From positions 1-64,000 of the forward strand of contig NZ_FOAV01000006.1 of the NCBI RefSeq assembly GCF_900109745.1: 64,000 bases of DNA, in the 5' to 3' direction. The position numbers and the translations under genes are program-made. Of this stretch, positions 7,070 through 16,278 are shown in pieces. Source of the stretch: Roseateles sp. YR242 (GTDB lineage Bacteria; Pseudomonadota; Gammaproteobacteria; Burkholderiales; Burkholderiaceae_C). Each line of letters starts with the position of its first letter. The stretch's first letter is position 1. Below the pieces are notes generated by a model. It made no database searches, was not told the origin of the DNA, and was given only the letters and a program-made list of their open reading frames with translations.

Positions 7070-7999
7070 CTAACGGTTGGGCAACAGCTTGGCAGGGTCG
7101 ATCGGCTTGCCCTGCTTGCGCACCTCGAAGTGCAGCTTGACCCGGTCCGTGTCGGTATCACCCATCTCGGCGATCTTCTGCCCCTTGCGCACCACCTGGT
7201 CTTCCTTGACCAGCAGAGTCTGGTTGTGGGCGTAAGCAGTCAGATAGTTCGTACTGTGCTTGATGATGATCATGTTGCCGTATCCGCGCAAGCCCGCACC
7301 CGCGTACATCACGCGGCCATCGGCGGCGGCGAAGACCGGATCGCCCGCCTTGCCCGAAAACGCCATACCCTTGTTGCGAACTTCGTCAAACCCTGCTACG
7401 ACCTGGCCCGATGCCGGCCAGCCCCAGCTGATGTCATCGTCGTCCTTGGTCACCGGCGGTGTCGCGCCCGAGGCCACCACACCGGACGGGCCACTGGAGG
7501 CCATGGCACTGGTGGCCGGGGCGGAAACGCCAGCGGCAGGCACCGTGGCCGGCGCCGGGGATGCCGCACCCTTGCCATCCAGCGGGCGGCTTTCCACACG
7601 GGCTGAAGCCAGCGGGCGCGTGGTCACAGCACTCGGATCCACACCCGGTGGCACCACACGCAACACCTGACCCACCTCGATGACATTGGGGTTGTCCATG
7701 CCGTTCCAGCGCGCCAGGTCTTTCCAGGCCTGGCCGTTGTCCAGCGCGATGCGAATCAGCGTGTCACCGGGTTTGACGCTGTAGTAGCCCGGCTTGCCAG
7801 CATTCTCGGCACCCGGCAGCGGCTTGACCGGCTCGGGGGTCGCCACCGCAGCGGGCGCGGTGTTGGTGGTGGCCACGGGCGGCCGGCTGCCCACATTGCG
7901 CTCCTCGACAGGCGCACGATGCGGCGGCACGGCACATCCGACCAGCGCCAGCAACAGCACGGAGACCCCTACGAGCGGAAGACGATGAAGATGTTGCAT
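7070..7999 (-). CDS. nlpD: NlpD-like lipoprotein, LysM plus degenerate M23 peptidase domain
   Basis: 309-aa outer-membrane lipoprotein that, by family knowledge, activates a cell-division amidase. The signal peptide ends in lipobox LVGC near residue 22. A Pro/Ala linker is followed by one LysM domain (YYSVKPGDTLIRIAL, residues 72-120) for peptidoglycan binding. After another low-complexity linker comes a C-terminal LytM/M23 domain (WGWPASGQVVAGF to KLHFEVRKQGKPIDP). The first zinc-ligand motif HxxxD is replaced (RNKGMAF), as in E. coli NlpD, so it is probably a non-enzymatic activator. It sits between pcm and rpoS in the standard order. No good ribosome-binding site is visible before the chosen ATG. 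Confidence 0.92.
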   Translation of the reverse strand: MQHLHRLPLVGVSVLLLALVGCAVPPHRAPVEERNVGSRPPVATTNTAPAAVATPEPVKPLPGAENAGKPGYYSVKPGDTLIRIALDNGQAWKDLARWNGMDNPNVIEVGQVLRVVPPGVDPSAVTTRPLASARVESRPLDGKGAASPAPATVPAAGVSAPATSAMASSGPSGVVASGATPPVTKDDDDISWGWPASGQVVAGFDEVRNKGMAFSGKAGDPVFAAADGRVMYAGAGLRGYGNMIIIKHSTNYLTAYAHNQTLLVKEDQVVRKGQKIAEMGDTDTDRVKLHFEVRKQGKPIDPAKLLPNR

Positions 8000-8049
8000 G
8001 CGCTTTTGTTAGTCGTTACAGAACCATGTAGCCCGGCGTATCGCCCCGG

Positions 8050-8904
8050 TTACATGACGCCAGATTTTAGGGGCACGAACAGCACCGCCTCATGCAAGCT
8101 GCGAACAAAGCGCGAACCCTGTGCGTCGCGCACATGGTCGATCAGCACCAGCACCTGCCCTCGGCCGCTGGGCGCTGTCATCGGCGCCACCAGCCGCCCC
8201 CCGGGCGCCAACTGGTCCAGCCAGGCCTGCGGAATGTCGTCCCCGCCCGCCGCGGAGATGATGCTGTCGTAGGGAGCCGAGGGCGCGTGGCCCAGCATGC
8301 CGTCGCCATAGACCAGCCGCACCGCGGGATAGGCAACGAGATGGTGGCGGGCCTTGTCATGCAGCGGCTTGAGCCGCTCGACGGACACGACCTGTTTGGC
8401 GACCTGCATCAGCAGCGCAGCCTGATAGCCGCAGCCCGTGCCGATCTCCAGCACCTTGCCCAGATGCCCGCGCTGCTGTGCACCGGGCGCAGCCAGCATG
8501 AGCGCCATCATGCGCCCCACCACCGACGGCTTGGAAATCGTCTGGCCATGGCCAATGGGCAGGCTGGTGTCCTCATAAGCCTGGATGGCCAACGCGGTAT
8601 CCACGAATTCATGGCGCGGCACGGTGGCCAGCGCCTGCAGCACGCGCTCATCCGCCAGGCCCTCGGTGCGCAGGCGCTTCACCATGCGCTGGCGCACGCC
8701 GGCCGAGTCCAGGCCCAGCCCGCTGGGCGGCACCGCCTTGGCCTTGATGGCGGCGGCCTGCTGCCAATGGCCTTGCGGCTTCAGCGGCTCGCGCGCCTCT
8801 CTGGCCTCCCGGGCCTCCCGGGCCGCAGCGCCCCCCGCCTTGGGGCTGCCCAGTTGCTGGAGCGACAGCGGAAACCGCTTGCCGCGCGGAGGGGCCTCGC
8901 TCAT
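8050..8904 (-). CDS. pcm: Protein-L-isoaspartate O-methyltransferase (surE-linked copy)
   Basis: Repairs isoaspartyl residues by SAM-dependent methylation. The start is set at 8904 ([11 protein letters not shown]), where ATGA overlaps the surE stop by 4 bp; an upstream frame would add 11 residues inside surE. The protein is 284 aa, about 70 longer than E. coli Pcm because of an N-terminal extension containing four AREARE-type repeats. The conserved part begins near residue 75 ([13 protein letters not shown]). It has [12 protein letters not shown], the SAM motif [15 protein letters not shown], and [17 protein letters not shown] second, distinct Pcm-like gene occurs at 31108-31761. Confidence 0.92.
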   Translation of the reverse strand: MSEAPPRGKRFPLSLQQLGSPKAGGAAAREAREAREAREPLKPQGHWQQAAAIKAKAVPPSGLGLDSAGVRQRMVKRLRTEGLADERVLQALATVPRHEFVDTALAIQAYEDTSLPIGHGQTISKPSVVGRMMALMLAAPGAQQRGHLGKVLEIGTGCGYQAALLMQVAKQVVSVERLKPLHDKARHHLVAYPAVRLVYGDGMLGHAPSAPYDSIISAAGGDDIPQAWLDQLAPGGRLVAPMTAPSGRGQVLVLIDHVRDAQGSRFVRSLHEAVLFVPLKSGVM

Positions 8905-9656
8905 GCCTGCTCGTTCAGCTTCAGGCGTTGGCGCCACGAGCCCAGGGACGCGTGTTCCGTCAGATCGACCTGCAGCGGCGTGATGGAGACCATGCCGCTG
9001 GCGGTGGCGTGGAAATCCGTGCCTTCACCAGCTTCGCGGGCATCACCGGCCGGGCCGATCCAATAGATCATCTCGCCGCGGGGGCTGCGTTGCTGGATGG
9101 TGGCCTCGCTGGCATGGCGGCGCCCCAGACGGGTCACGCGGCGTGGCAGCTGAACGGCATCCGCGCGGTTGGGGATGTTCACACTCAGCAGGAAAGGCTC
9201 GCCCAGACCGCCAGCAATCACGTCCTGCACCAGCTGTCGCGCCATCGCGGCGGCAGCATCCAGATGCCCCCAGCCCTTCTCCACCTGCGAAAACGCGATG
9301 GAGGGAATGCCGAAGAGATAACCCTCGGTGGCCGCGGCCACGGTGCCGGAATAGAGCGTGTCATCGCCCATGTTGGCGCCATTATTGATGCCGGAGAGCA
9401 CCAGGTCCGGCCTGTAATCCAGCAAACCGGTCAGTGCCAGGTGCACACAATCTGACGGCGTGCCGTTCACATATCGGAAACCGTTGGCCGCCGTGTAGAC
9501 CGACAACGGTCGCGACAGCGTGAGCGAATTGGACGTGCCGCTGGCGTTCTGTTCCGGGGCGATCACTTCAATCTGCCCCAACCCTTCGCAGGCACGCACC
9601 AGGGCGTGCAGACCAGGGGCGAGGTATCCGTCGTCGTTGGCGATAAGTATGCGCAT
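8901..9656 (-). CDS. surE: 5'/3'-nucleotidase SurE
   Basis: Survival protein E, a metal-dependent nucleoside monophosphatase of 251 aa. It begins [15 protein letters not shown], with the metal-binding Asp-Asp pair at residues 8-9, followed by the [14 protein letters not shown] loop near residue 40 and [20 protein letters not shown] near residue 90, all diagnostic. First gene of a minus-strand surE-pcm-nlpD-rpoS operon, with a 4-bp overlap into pcm. The 209-bp gap to the divergent oxidoreductase gene at 9866 should hold both promoters. Confidence 0.95.
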   Translation of the reverse strand: MRILIANDDGYLAPGLHALVRACEGLGQIEVIAPEQNASGTSNSLTLSRPLSVYTAANGFRYVNGTPSDCVHLALTGLLDYRPDLVLSGINNGANMGDDTLYSGTVAAATEGYLFGIPSIAFSQVEKGWGHLDAAAAMARQLVQDVIAGGLGEPFLLSVNIPNRADAVQLPRRVTRLGRRHASEATIQQRSPRGEMIYWIGPAGDAREAGEGTDFHATASGMVSITPLQVDLTEHASLGSWRQRLKLNEQA

Positions 9657-9865
9657 GGATCACATTGTAGGCAGGCGTCACAGGACGTACCTGACGTCAC
9701 TCGACAGCCCCGTTGGCCGTCACCTGAGCGACGCAGGGCTCAAAGAACGGTGCCTATCATGCGCCCGAGTCGGTCCCCACCGTGCGCGGTGCGCCATGCC
9801 CCGCCATGCCGCACCAGCCCCCTGGACCACGATCTGAAGCATCCCGAACTCCAAGGAGCAACATC

Positions 9866-10843
9866 ATGAAGGCCTGGCTGTGCGAGAACCCCACCGGCGT
9901 CGAAGCGCTGCAATGGAAGGAACTGCCGCAACTCCAGCCCGGCCCCGGGCAGTTGCGAGTGAGCATCCGGGCTGCGAGCCTGAACTTCCCCGACCTGCTT
10001 ATCATCCAGAACAAGTACCAGATGAAACCGCCCCTGCCGTTTGTGCCGGGCACCGAGTTTGCGGGCGTGGTGGAGGCCGTGGGGGACGGTGTGAAGGGCT
10101 TCAAGCCGGGCGACACCGTCGCCGCATTCACGGGCACCGGCGGTTTTGCCACCGAGGCGCTGGTCCCTGCCCCGCTGGCCTTGCCCTTGCCCGCCGGCTT
10201 TCCGTTCGAGGATGCCGCCGCCTTCATCTGCACCTATGCCACCAGCCATCACGCCCTGATCGACCGTGCAGCCCTGCAGGCGGGTGAAACCGTGTTGATC
10301 CTGGGGGCGGCCGGCGGCGTGGGGACAGCCGCCATCCAGATCGCCAAGGCCGCCGGCGCCCGGGTCATCGCAGCCGCCTCCACCGACGCCAAGTGCCTGC
10401 GTTGTCGCGAGCTGGGGGCCGACGCCACCATCAACTACACCACCGGCTCGCTGCGCGACGAACTCAAGGCCCTGACCGAAGGCCGGGGCCCGGATGTCAT
10501 CTACGACCCGGTGGGGGGTGACCTGGCCGAGGCCGCCTTCCGCTCCATCGCCTGGCGCGGGCGTTACCTGGTGGTGGGCTTCGCCCAGGGCCAGATCCCC
10601 GCCCTGCCATTGAACCTGGCCCTGCTCAAGGGCGCATCGCTGGTCGGTGTGTTCTGGGGCGAGTTCGCCAAGCGGGAACCGCAGCGCAACGCGGACATGA
10701 TGAAAACCCTGGGCCACTGGTACGCACAAGGCAAGATCAAGCCGGTGATCGACCAGGTCTTGCCCATGGAAGATCTGCCGCTGGCGTTTTCCCGCATGAG
10801 TGGCCGCGCCGTCGTCGGCAAACTGGTGGTGGTGAACCAATAG
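9866..10843 (+). CDS. Zn-independent NADPH:quinone oxidoreductase (MDR superfamily)
   Basis: Medium-chain dehydrogenase/reductase of the quinone-reductase group, predicted to reduce quinones or enones with NADPH in the cytoplasm. The start at 9866 has AAGGAG 9-14 nt upstream, and the encoded MKAWLCENPTGVEALQWKEL is the usual N-terminus; the frame is open further up but that part is not conserved. The 325-aa protein has the GroES-like domain (LPFVPGTEFAGVVEAVG near residue 58) and the Rossmann motif LILGAAGGVGTAAIQIA near residue 145. It lacks the zinc-ligand Cys/His pattern of alcohol dehydrogenases. Monocistronic and divergent from surE. Confidence 0.88.
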   Translation: MKAWLCENPTGVEALQWKELPQLQPGPGQLRVSIRAASLNFPDLLIIQNKYQMKPPLPFVPGTEFAGVVEAVGDGVKGFKPGDTVAAFTGTGGFATEALVPAPLALPLPAGFPFEDAAAFICTYATSHHALIDRAALQAGETVLILGAAGGVGTAAIQIAKAAGARVIAAASTDAKCLRCRELGADATINYTTGSLRDELKALTEGRGPDVIYDPVGGDLAEAAFRSIAWRGRYLVVGFAQGQIPALPLNLALLKGASLVGVFWGEFAKREPQRNADMMKTLGHWYAQGKIKPVIDQVLPMEDLPLAFSRMSGRAVVGKLVVVNQ

Positions 10844-11017
10844 GCCTGCCCCCCCCCGGGAACGCCGATGGCATGGGCCCTGCAGCCGCGCTCTCGGCCG
10901 TTGGCGCACCACCCCGGGCAAGTGCCCCATAAAAAAGCGCGGGCCCACCCTCTTCACGGGGGCATCCAAGGCCCTGGCCGTGCGCTAGGATGCCAAGGCT
11001 CACGTATTCGCACACCC

Positions 11018-11761
11018 ATGGCCGTCAAAGTTCTCATCGTTGAAGACAACCCGGTAGCCCGCAGCTTCCTGTGCCGGGTCGTGCGCGAGAGTTTCAGCGA
11101 CGGCATGGAGATCACCGAGGCAGGTGACCTCGAAGGCGCCCGCCAGCAACTGGCGCGGGCCGAGGCCGAGCCCGGCGCCACCGGTTTCAAGCTCATTCTC
11201 ATTGACCTGGAACTGCCGGACGGCAACGGGATGGAGTTCCTGGGCGAGTTGGCCAACAAGCCGGCGGTCAAGATCGTCACCACCCTGTATTCGGACGACG
11301 ACCACCTGTTCCCGGCCCTTCAACGCGGCGCGGATGGCTACCTGCTCAAGGAAGATCGTTTTGAAGTGCTGGTGGAAGAGCTGCAACGCATCGTGCGCGG
11401 CCAGCCCCCGCTGTCGCCCGCCATCGCGCGCCGCCTGCTCTCGCATTTCCGCCCGGGCTCCAGTGGCGATTCCGGCCCCATGGGCCTGAATTCCGGCTTC
11501 GGCAACCTCACCTCCACCGCCGCGGCCCCCAGCGGACGTGGTGTCACGCTGGAACCCCTGCCCGAATGGGAGCGCCTCACCCCGCGTGAGAACGAGGTGC
11601 TCACCTACCTGAGCAAGGGCTTCACCATCAAGGAAATCGCCAACCTGATGGGCATCAAGTGGTTCACGGTGAACGACCACATCAAGAGCATCTACAAGAA
11701 GCTCAATGTCTCCAGCCGCGCGGAAGCGGCGGTGCTGGCCAGCAAGCAAGGGCTGGTCTGA
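11018..11761 (+). CDS. NarL/LuxR-type response regulator
   Basis: DNA-binding response regulator of 247 aa. The start MAVKVLIVEDN at 11018 is chosen because the receiver fold begins there; about 50 further upstream codons are not conserved. Receiver (residues 1-125): acidic VEDN, phosphoacceptor Asp in LILIDLELPDGNG, and LLKED supplying the Lys. A Gly/Ser-rich linker follows, then a GerE/LuxR helix-turn-helix (LTPRENEVLTYLSKGF, then IKWFTVNDHIKSIYKKL, residues 185-245). No kinase is adjacent on this strand; the nearest kinase is encoded at 13165. Confidence 0.9.
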   Translation: MAVKVLIVEDNPVARSFLCRVVRESFSDGMEITEAGDLEGARQQLARAEAEPGATGFKLILIDLELPDGNGMEFLGELANKPAVKIVTTLYSDDDHLFPALQRGADGYLLKEDRFEVLVEELQRIVRGQPPLSPAIARRLLSHFRPGSSGDSGPMGLNSGFGNLTSTAAAPSGRGVTLEPLPEWERLTPRENEVLTYLSKGFTIKEIANLMGIKWFTVNDHIKSIYKKLNVSSRAEAAVLASKQGLV

Positions 11762-11794
11762 GCAAGGGCCGGTCTGAGCTTGCAGGCCGGCACG

Positions 11795-12526
11795 CTACTC
11801 CAGCGACTCCACCCTCGCATTGAAGATATAGCCCGCCCCGCGTTCCGTGCAGATGTACAGCGGCATCGCCGGATCCTGTTCGATCTTGCGGCGTAAACGC
11901 AATATCTGCACATCGATGGACCGGTCATACACCTCCGCGCCGTGCAGGCGGGAGAGGTCCAGCAATTGGTCCCTGGAGAGCACCCGCTGTGGTGCCGCAC
12001 AGAAGGCCTGCAGCAAGTTGAATTCCCCGTTGGAGAGCTCCACCCGCTGCCCTTGCGGTGAGGTCAGGCGCCGGCTGCGCAGGTTGAGTTCCCAGCCTTC
12101 AAAACGGTAGCCCCGGCGACGGTCGTCCCGCGTGGGCATCATCTCGCGCATCAGTTGGTAGCGTCGCAGCACGGCCCGGATGCGTGCCAGCAGTTCCCGG
12201 GAGCTGAAGGGCTTGTTGATGTAGTCATCCGCCGCCAGCTCCAGGCCCATGACGCGGTCCGCCTCGTCCTGACGGCCGGTCACGATGATCACCGGCACCT
12301 GGCTGGTCTCGCGCAGGGCACGCGCCAACTGCATGCCGTCTTCCCGTCCCAGCCGCAGATCCAGCAGCACCAGGTCCACCAGTTCGGCCTGGAGGACCCG
12401 TTGCATGGCCTCGCCGCTGTCCACCGCCGTCACACGCAGGGCATGTTCGGTCAGGTAGTCGGTCAGCAACTCCCGGATGGCAGGGTCGTCGTCAACGGCA
12501 AGGATGTGGGGGGCGGTGGCATTCAT
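11795..12526 (-). CDS. OmpR/PhoB-type response regulator
   Basis: 243-aa response regulator. The start MNATAPHILAVDDDP at 12526 begins the receiver; the frame is open upstream but not conserved. Receiver motifs: VDDDP, LVDLVLLDLRLGREDG (phospho-Asp), and INKPFSSRELLARI (Lys). The C-terminal winged-helix Trans_reg_C domain contains LTSPQGQRVELSNGEFNLL and ends IEQDPAMPLYICTERGAGY. It is convergent with the LuxR-type regulator (33-bp gap) and divergent from the single-domain receiver gene at 12705. Its cognate kinase is probably the hybrid kinase at 13165 or elsewhere. Confidence 0.9.
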   Translation of the reverse strand: MNATAPHILAVDDDPAIRELLTDYLTEHALRVTAVDSGEAMQRVLQAELVDLVLLDLRLGREDGMQLARALRETSQVPVIIVTGRQDEADRVMGLELAADDYINKPFSSRELLARIRAVLRRYQLMREMMPTRDDRRRGYRFEGWELNLRSRRLTSPQGQRVELSNGEFNLLQAFCAAPQRVLSRDQLLDLSRLHGAEVYDRSIDVQILRLRRKIEQDPAMPLYICTERGAGYIFNARVESLE

Positions 12527-12704
12527 GGCAGCGAGGCGGACGCTATCACGCAGGGCCCTGCAGAAAAAGCGCGCCTGATTACGGATGTAACGCAGGAAAT
12601 ATTCAGGTAATGAAGGCGGAACACCAGGGGGTCCCAATAGGCATACACGCCCTCCACCTCTCCCATTTGGGTGAGACGGGAACGCAGCACCACGACAGCC
12701 GACG

Positions 12705-13061
12705 ATGTTCACCGTAGTAGTTCTTGACGACAATGCCCCGATCCGCGAACTGATGGCCGAATGGCTCACGGCCGACGGCCATCGCGTGGTGAACGCCCGC
12801 CCGCTGACCGCCGCCGAGGCATTGGACGTCCATCTGGTCCTGCTCGACCTGCCCATGCTGCGCGACGGCGTCTCCACCCTGGTTGCCCGGGTACGCGCCC
12901 GTTACCCGAGGGCGGCCGTGATGGGGCTCTCGGCCCACAGCACGGTCAGCCTGGCATCCGGCTCCCCCAAGGCCCGTGAATTGGGATTGGATGGGCTGCT
13001 CGCCAAGCCTTGCGTGCGCGCTGAACTGCTGGCGGCGGTGGACGCCCTGCCCCGGCATTGA
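12705..13061 (+). CDS. Single-domain receiver protein
   Basis: 118-aa stand-alone response-regulator receiver with no output domain. The phosphorylation site is intact: acidic pair in VVLDDNAPIRE, phospho-Asp in LVLLDLPMLRDG, Ser in GLSAHST and the conserved Lys in LLAKPC. Such proteins act in phosphorelays or by binding partners. It lies about 100 bp before the hybrid kinase at 13165 on the same strand, so it may relay or compete for phosphate from that kinase. Divergent from the OmpR-type regulator. Confidence 0.82.
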   Translation: MFTVVVLDDNAPIRELMAEWLTADGHRVVNARPLTAAEALDVHLVLLDLPMLRDGVSTLVARVRARYPRAAVMGLSAHSTVSLASGSPKARELGLDGLLAKPCVRAELLAAVDALPRH

Positions 13062-13164
13062 GCCGCATGAACCCAGGTGTCGGGCACCGGCCATGGAGCG
13101 CCCGCGCCTGGGCCGCCAGACGCGGCGCTGAATCTGCATGACTTGATGACGGGAAGGACCGCAC

Positions 13165-15276
13165 TTGGCCAGCTTGAGCGTGAACCGCAGTCTTCGCCGC
13201 TGGATCACCGGCGTGGGGAGCGGCCTGATGCTGGCTTTTGTCAGCTCCTCCGCCTATGACGCCTGGCGCCTGCACCAGCAGGTGTCGATGTCCACCGAGC
13301 GGGAATTGAGCAACCTGGCGCGCGCCCTGTCCGAGGAGGCGGAACGCAGCCTGCAGGCGGTGGACCTGCTGCTGACCGATACCGCGCTCTGGTACCGCGA
13401 CAACGCCGAACGCCTCAACCCGGCCGATATCGAGACCGCCCTGCGCATGCGGGCGGCGGCCACCCCGCAGGTCAGCGTGCTCACGCTCACCGACGGGGCC
13501 GGCCTGCAACGCTACCGCTCCCGCCCCACGGGCGAGCCGCTGGCGAATGTGGCGGACCGGCCCTACTTCCAGGCGCAACTGAACTCCCGCGTGGCCGGCA
13601 TGTTCATCAATCCGCCGGTGGTCACCCGCTCGGAGCGGCGTGCCGCCCTGGTGGTGTCCCGGCGGCTGGAGCGCCGCAATGGCGACTTCGCGGGCGTGGT
13701 GACCGCCATCGTCACGCTGGACGAACTGCGCGAGGTCTACGACGCCATCGACCTGGGTGCCGGCAGTGCCCTGATCCTCACCTTCGATGACGGACGCCTG
13801 GTGGTGCGCCAGCCGCCAGACCCGCGCGTGGCGGTGGGGGGCGAGGACCGGGAGACGCCCCGCGTGTTCGCCGAACTCGCCGCCGGCCAGGCCAGTGCGC
13901 CGCGCCGGTCCGTCAGCCCGGTGGACGGGCGTGAGAAATACATCGTGTCGCTGCCGGTCTCGGACCGCCCCCTGATGATGTCGGTCACTCGTGATGCCTA
14001 TGAGGCCCTCGCCCCCTGGCGCGCCGAGATGGTGGGCCTGGTGGGCCGCACGCTGGCGCTGCTGCTGGTGGGCCTGGTGACCATCTGGCTGATGCTGCGG
14101 CAGCTGCTGCGGCTGGAACGCGGCGAGCAGGCCCTGCGCCAGGCGCAGCACATGGAGTCCCTGGGCACCCTCGCCGGCGGCATCGCGCACGACTTCAACA
14201 ACATCCTGGGCGCCATCCTTGGCCATGGCGAAATGGCACAGCGGCGCGCAGGCGATGACCCCGATCTCCAGCGGCATCTGGACCGCATCATGCAGGCGGG
14301 TGCGCGCGCCAAGCTACTGGTGCGGCGCATCCTGGATTTCAGCCGCAGCGGCGTGCGAGACCGCCAACTGCTGAACCTGAGCCAGGCGGTGGAGGAGGCG
14401 CTCCAGTTGGTAGTGCCCACGCTGCCGGAGCGCATCACGCTGCAGACGCGGCTGGAGAGTGGCGAGGCCGCCATCATCGGTGATGTGCTGCAGATCCAGC
14501 AGTTGGTGAGCAACCTCTGCAGCAATGCCGTGGGGGCGATGGCGGAGCCGGGCCGGGTGACCGTGCAGGTGAGTGTGCAGAGCCAGACGCATGAACCGGC
14601 ACGGCTCAGCCATGGCGAGCTGCCCGTGGGCCGGTACGCACTGATTCAGGTCGGCGACGAGGGCTCGGGCATGCCGCCCGAGGTCTTTCAGCGGATGTTC
14701 GACCCGTTTTTCAGCACCAAGGCAGTGGGAGAAGGCACGGGACTGGGCTTGTCAGTGGTTCACAGCATCGTGACCGACATGGGCGGCGCGGTAGACGTGC
14801 AGACCACCCTCGGCCGAGGCAGCATCTTCACCCTGTGGTTCCCGGTGGCCGGAGCGCTCGCGCCGGCCTTGGCCGAGACGCATGCCACGCCCCTTCCCGC
14901 CGGTCAGGGCCAGACCATCCTGGTCGTGGACGACGAGGCCTCCCTGGTGGAGTTTGCCGAGGAGATGCTGGCAGACCTGGGTTATGAGCCGGTGGGGTTC
15001 ACCAGCAGCCCTGCGGCACTGGAAGCCTTCCTGCACGCACCGCAACGGTTTGACGCGGTTCTGACCGACGAGACCATGCCCGACATCCAGGGCGTGGCGC
15101 TCGCCACCCAGATCCTGGCACGGCGGCCCGATCTTCCCGTGCTGGTGATGAGCGGCTTCGGTGGTGAAGAGCTGGAAGCGGCCGTACTGGCCGCTGGCGC
15201 CAGAGGCCTGATCCGCAAGCCACTGAGCGCGGGGGAGCTGGCGCAGGCGGTGGCCCAGGTGCTCGAGCCTCGTTGA
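13165..15276 (+). CDS. Membrane hybrid histidine kinase, dCache-type sensor with C-terminal receiver
   Basis: 703-aa sensor kinase. It starts with TTG at 13165 behind GGGAAGG. Residues 10-35 form a first membrane helix, residues 40-290 a periplasmic dCache-like sensor (RPYFQAQLNSRVAGMFINPP is typical), and a second helix spans ~295-315. HisKA has the phospho-His in GGIAHDFNNILGAILGHGEM, the NtrB/Caulobacter-hybrid type. HATPase_c has LVSNLCSNAVGAM and GEGTGLGLSVVHSIV. The C-terminal receiver (VVDDEASLVEF, TDETMPDIQG, LIRKPLSAGE) is complete. Small ligands such as carboxylates or amino acids are usual for dCache sensors, but the ligand here is unknown. The LuxR-type regulator at 15287 converges on it. 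Confidence 0.9.
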   Translation: MASLSVNRSLRRWITGVGSGLMLAFVSSSAYDAWRLHQQVSMSTERELSNLARALSEEAERSLQAVDLLLTDTALWYRDNAERLNPADIETALRMRAAATPQVSVLTLTDGAGLQRYRSRPTGEPLANVADRPYFQAQLNSRVAGMFINPPVVTRSERRAALVVSRRLERRNGDFAGVVTAIVTLDELREVYDAIDLGAGSALILTFDDGRLVVRQPPDPRVAVGGEDRETPRVFAELAAGQASAPRRSVSPVDGREKYIVSLPVSDRPLMMSVTRDAYEALAPWRAEMVGLVGRTLALLLVGLVTIWLMLRQLLRLERGEQALRQAQHMESLGTLAGGIAHDFNNILGAILGHGEMAQRRAGDDPDLQRHLDRIMQAGARAKLLVRRILDFSRSGVRDRQLLNLSQAVEEALQLVVPTLPERITLQTRLESGEAAIIGDVLQIQQLVSNLCSNAVGAMAEPGRVTVQVSVQSQTHEPARLSHGELPVGRYALIQVGDEGSGMPPEVFQRMFDPFFSTKAVGEGTGLGLSVVHSIVTDMGGAVDVQTTLGRGSIFTLWFPVAGALAPALAETHATPLPAGQGQTILVVDDEASLVEFAEEMLADLGYEPVGFTSSPAALEAFLHAPQRFDAVLTDETMPDIQGVALATQILARRPDLPVLVMSGFGGEELEAAVLAAGARGLIRKPLSAGELAQAVAQVLEPR

Positions 15277-15286
15277 GCAGCGGGCC

Positions 15287-15997
15287 TCAAGCCATCAGCC
15301 GGCTGCTCTCGGTCATGGGACGGCGCGCAGCCGCGGCGCGCACCGGTTGCCACTCCGGCGCAGGCACGATGCCGCGCTGGGCAGCCACCACGATCGCCTT
15401 GGTCCGGTTGCCAACGCCCAGCTTGGAGAAGACCGCCTTCATGTGCGTCTTGACGGTGCCCACCGCCAGATCCAGCTCGTTGGAAATCTGCTTGTTGCAG
15501 TAGCCCACCGCCAGCAGGCTGAGCACATCCCGCTCTCGCGAGGTGAGGCTGGCATTGGTCAGGCTGTCGGCCAGCACGTCGGACACTTCCCGGCCCATGT
15601 AGCGCAGGCCTTGCGCCACCCCACGGACGGCATCCAGCAGCTCGTGGATGCCACCGCCCTGCACCAGGTAACCATGCACACCGGCGGCCAGCGCCGCGCG
15701 CACATCCCACTCCTTGGCCTGCCCGCTGATCACCAGCACGCGTGCGGGCTGTGAGAACGGCCCCTGCTCGCGGCGCTGCTGGGCGCGGGCCAGTTCCACG
15801 CCAGACGCATAGTCGGCGACGTGAACCACAGGTGCGGACGTGGATGGGGATGCGATGGATGCCGCGCCGGGTTGCGGCGGGGCATTGGTGCTCAGCACCA
15901 GCATGTCCGGTTGCTGGGACAGGATGGCTTCAAGGCCGGCAGCAAAGATTGGATCTCCGTGCGAGACCTGAACGCGGATCGGGGCAACAGTTTTCAT
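15287..15997 (-). CDS. LuxR-type regulator with a degenerate receiver domain
   Basis: 236 aa, starting MKTVAPIRVQ at 15997 with AGGAG 6 nt upstream (a GTG one codon earlier is possible). The C-terminal GerE domain is canonical (LTSRERDVLSLLAVGY, then LDLAVGTVKTHMKAVFSKL). The N-terminal half follows a receiver-like plan, but where the acidic pair should be it reads VSHGDPIFAAGL, so the Asp-Asp is lost. The switch residues are also poorly conserved, and a Pro/Ser-rich loop is inserted near residue 45. It is probably phosphorylation-independent, or regulated by a ligand or partner. It is divergent from the META lipoprotein gene across a 281-bp spacer. Confidence 0.82.
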   Translation of the reverse strand: MKTVAPIRVQVSHGDPIFAAGLEAILSQQPDMLVLSTNAPPQPGAASIASPSTSAPVVHVADYASGVELARAQQRREQGPFSQPARVLVISGQAKEWDVRAALAAGVHGYLVQGGGIHELLDAVRGVAQGLRYMGREVSDVLADSLTNASLTSRERDVLSLLAVGYCNKQISNELDLAVGTVKTHMKAVFSKLGVGNRTKAIVVAAQRGIVPAPEWQPVRAAAARRPMTESSRLMA

Positions 15998-16101
15998 CAC
16001 AAACTCCTGGTGGTGGCGGCGATCCGGTTGGATCGGTGGAGAACCCAGGTGAATGTTGTGCGCGGACTGTTGATCGCTGGTTACCGCAGCCTTGGCGAGC
16101 G

Positions 16102-16115
16102 ATTACAACCGTAAT
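16102..16115. promoter_or_regulatory. Inverted repeat between the divergent luxR-type and META genes
   Basis: ATTAC-AACC-GTAAT is a perfect 5-bp inverted repeat with a 4-nt spacer, placed in the spacer between the regulator (start 15997) and the META gene (start 16279). LuxR/NarL-type proteins often bind such short dyads. The assignment is a guess from position and symmetry. Confidence 0.3.
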
Positions 16116-16278
16116 CCCCGCCTCCCCATAAGAGTGACAGACAGGGAGACGGCCAGCACGCCTCCCCGCTGCGCAGTGTCCACACAGAGTAATCCTGAAG
16201 AGAGGGCAAGCCGTCGACTGAGACAAGGATCCAGCCGCTTGGGCTAAGCTGAGCCCATCCCCACATGGAGAAATGACC

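Noticed and set aside
10868-11017. 50-codon N-terminal extension of the NarL-type regulator
   Set aside because: The conserved receiver starts at MAVKVLIVEDN; upstream codons look non-coding.
13077-13259. Small plus-strand ORF between the receiver gene and the hybrid kinase
   Set aside because: It overlaps the kinase start in another frame and has no features of a protein.
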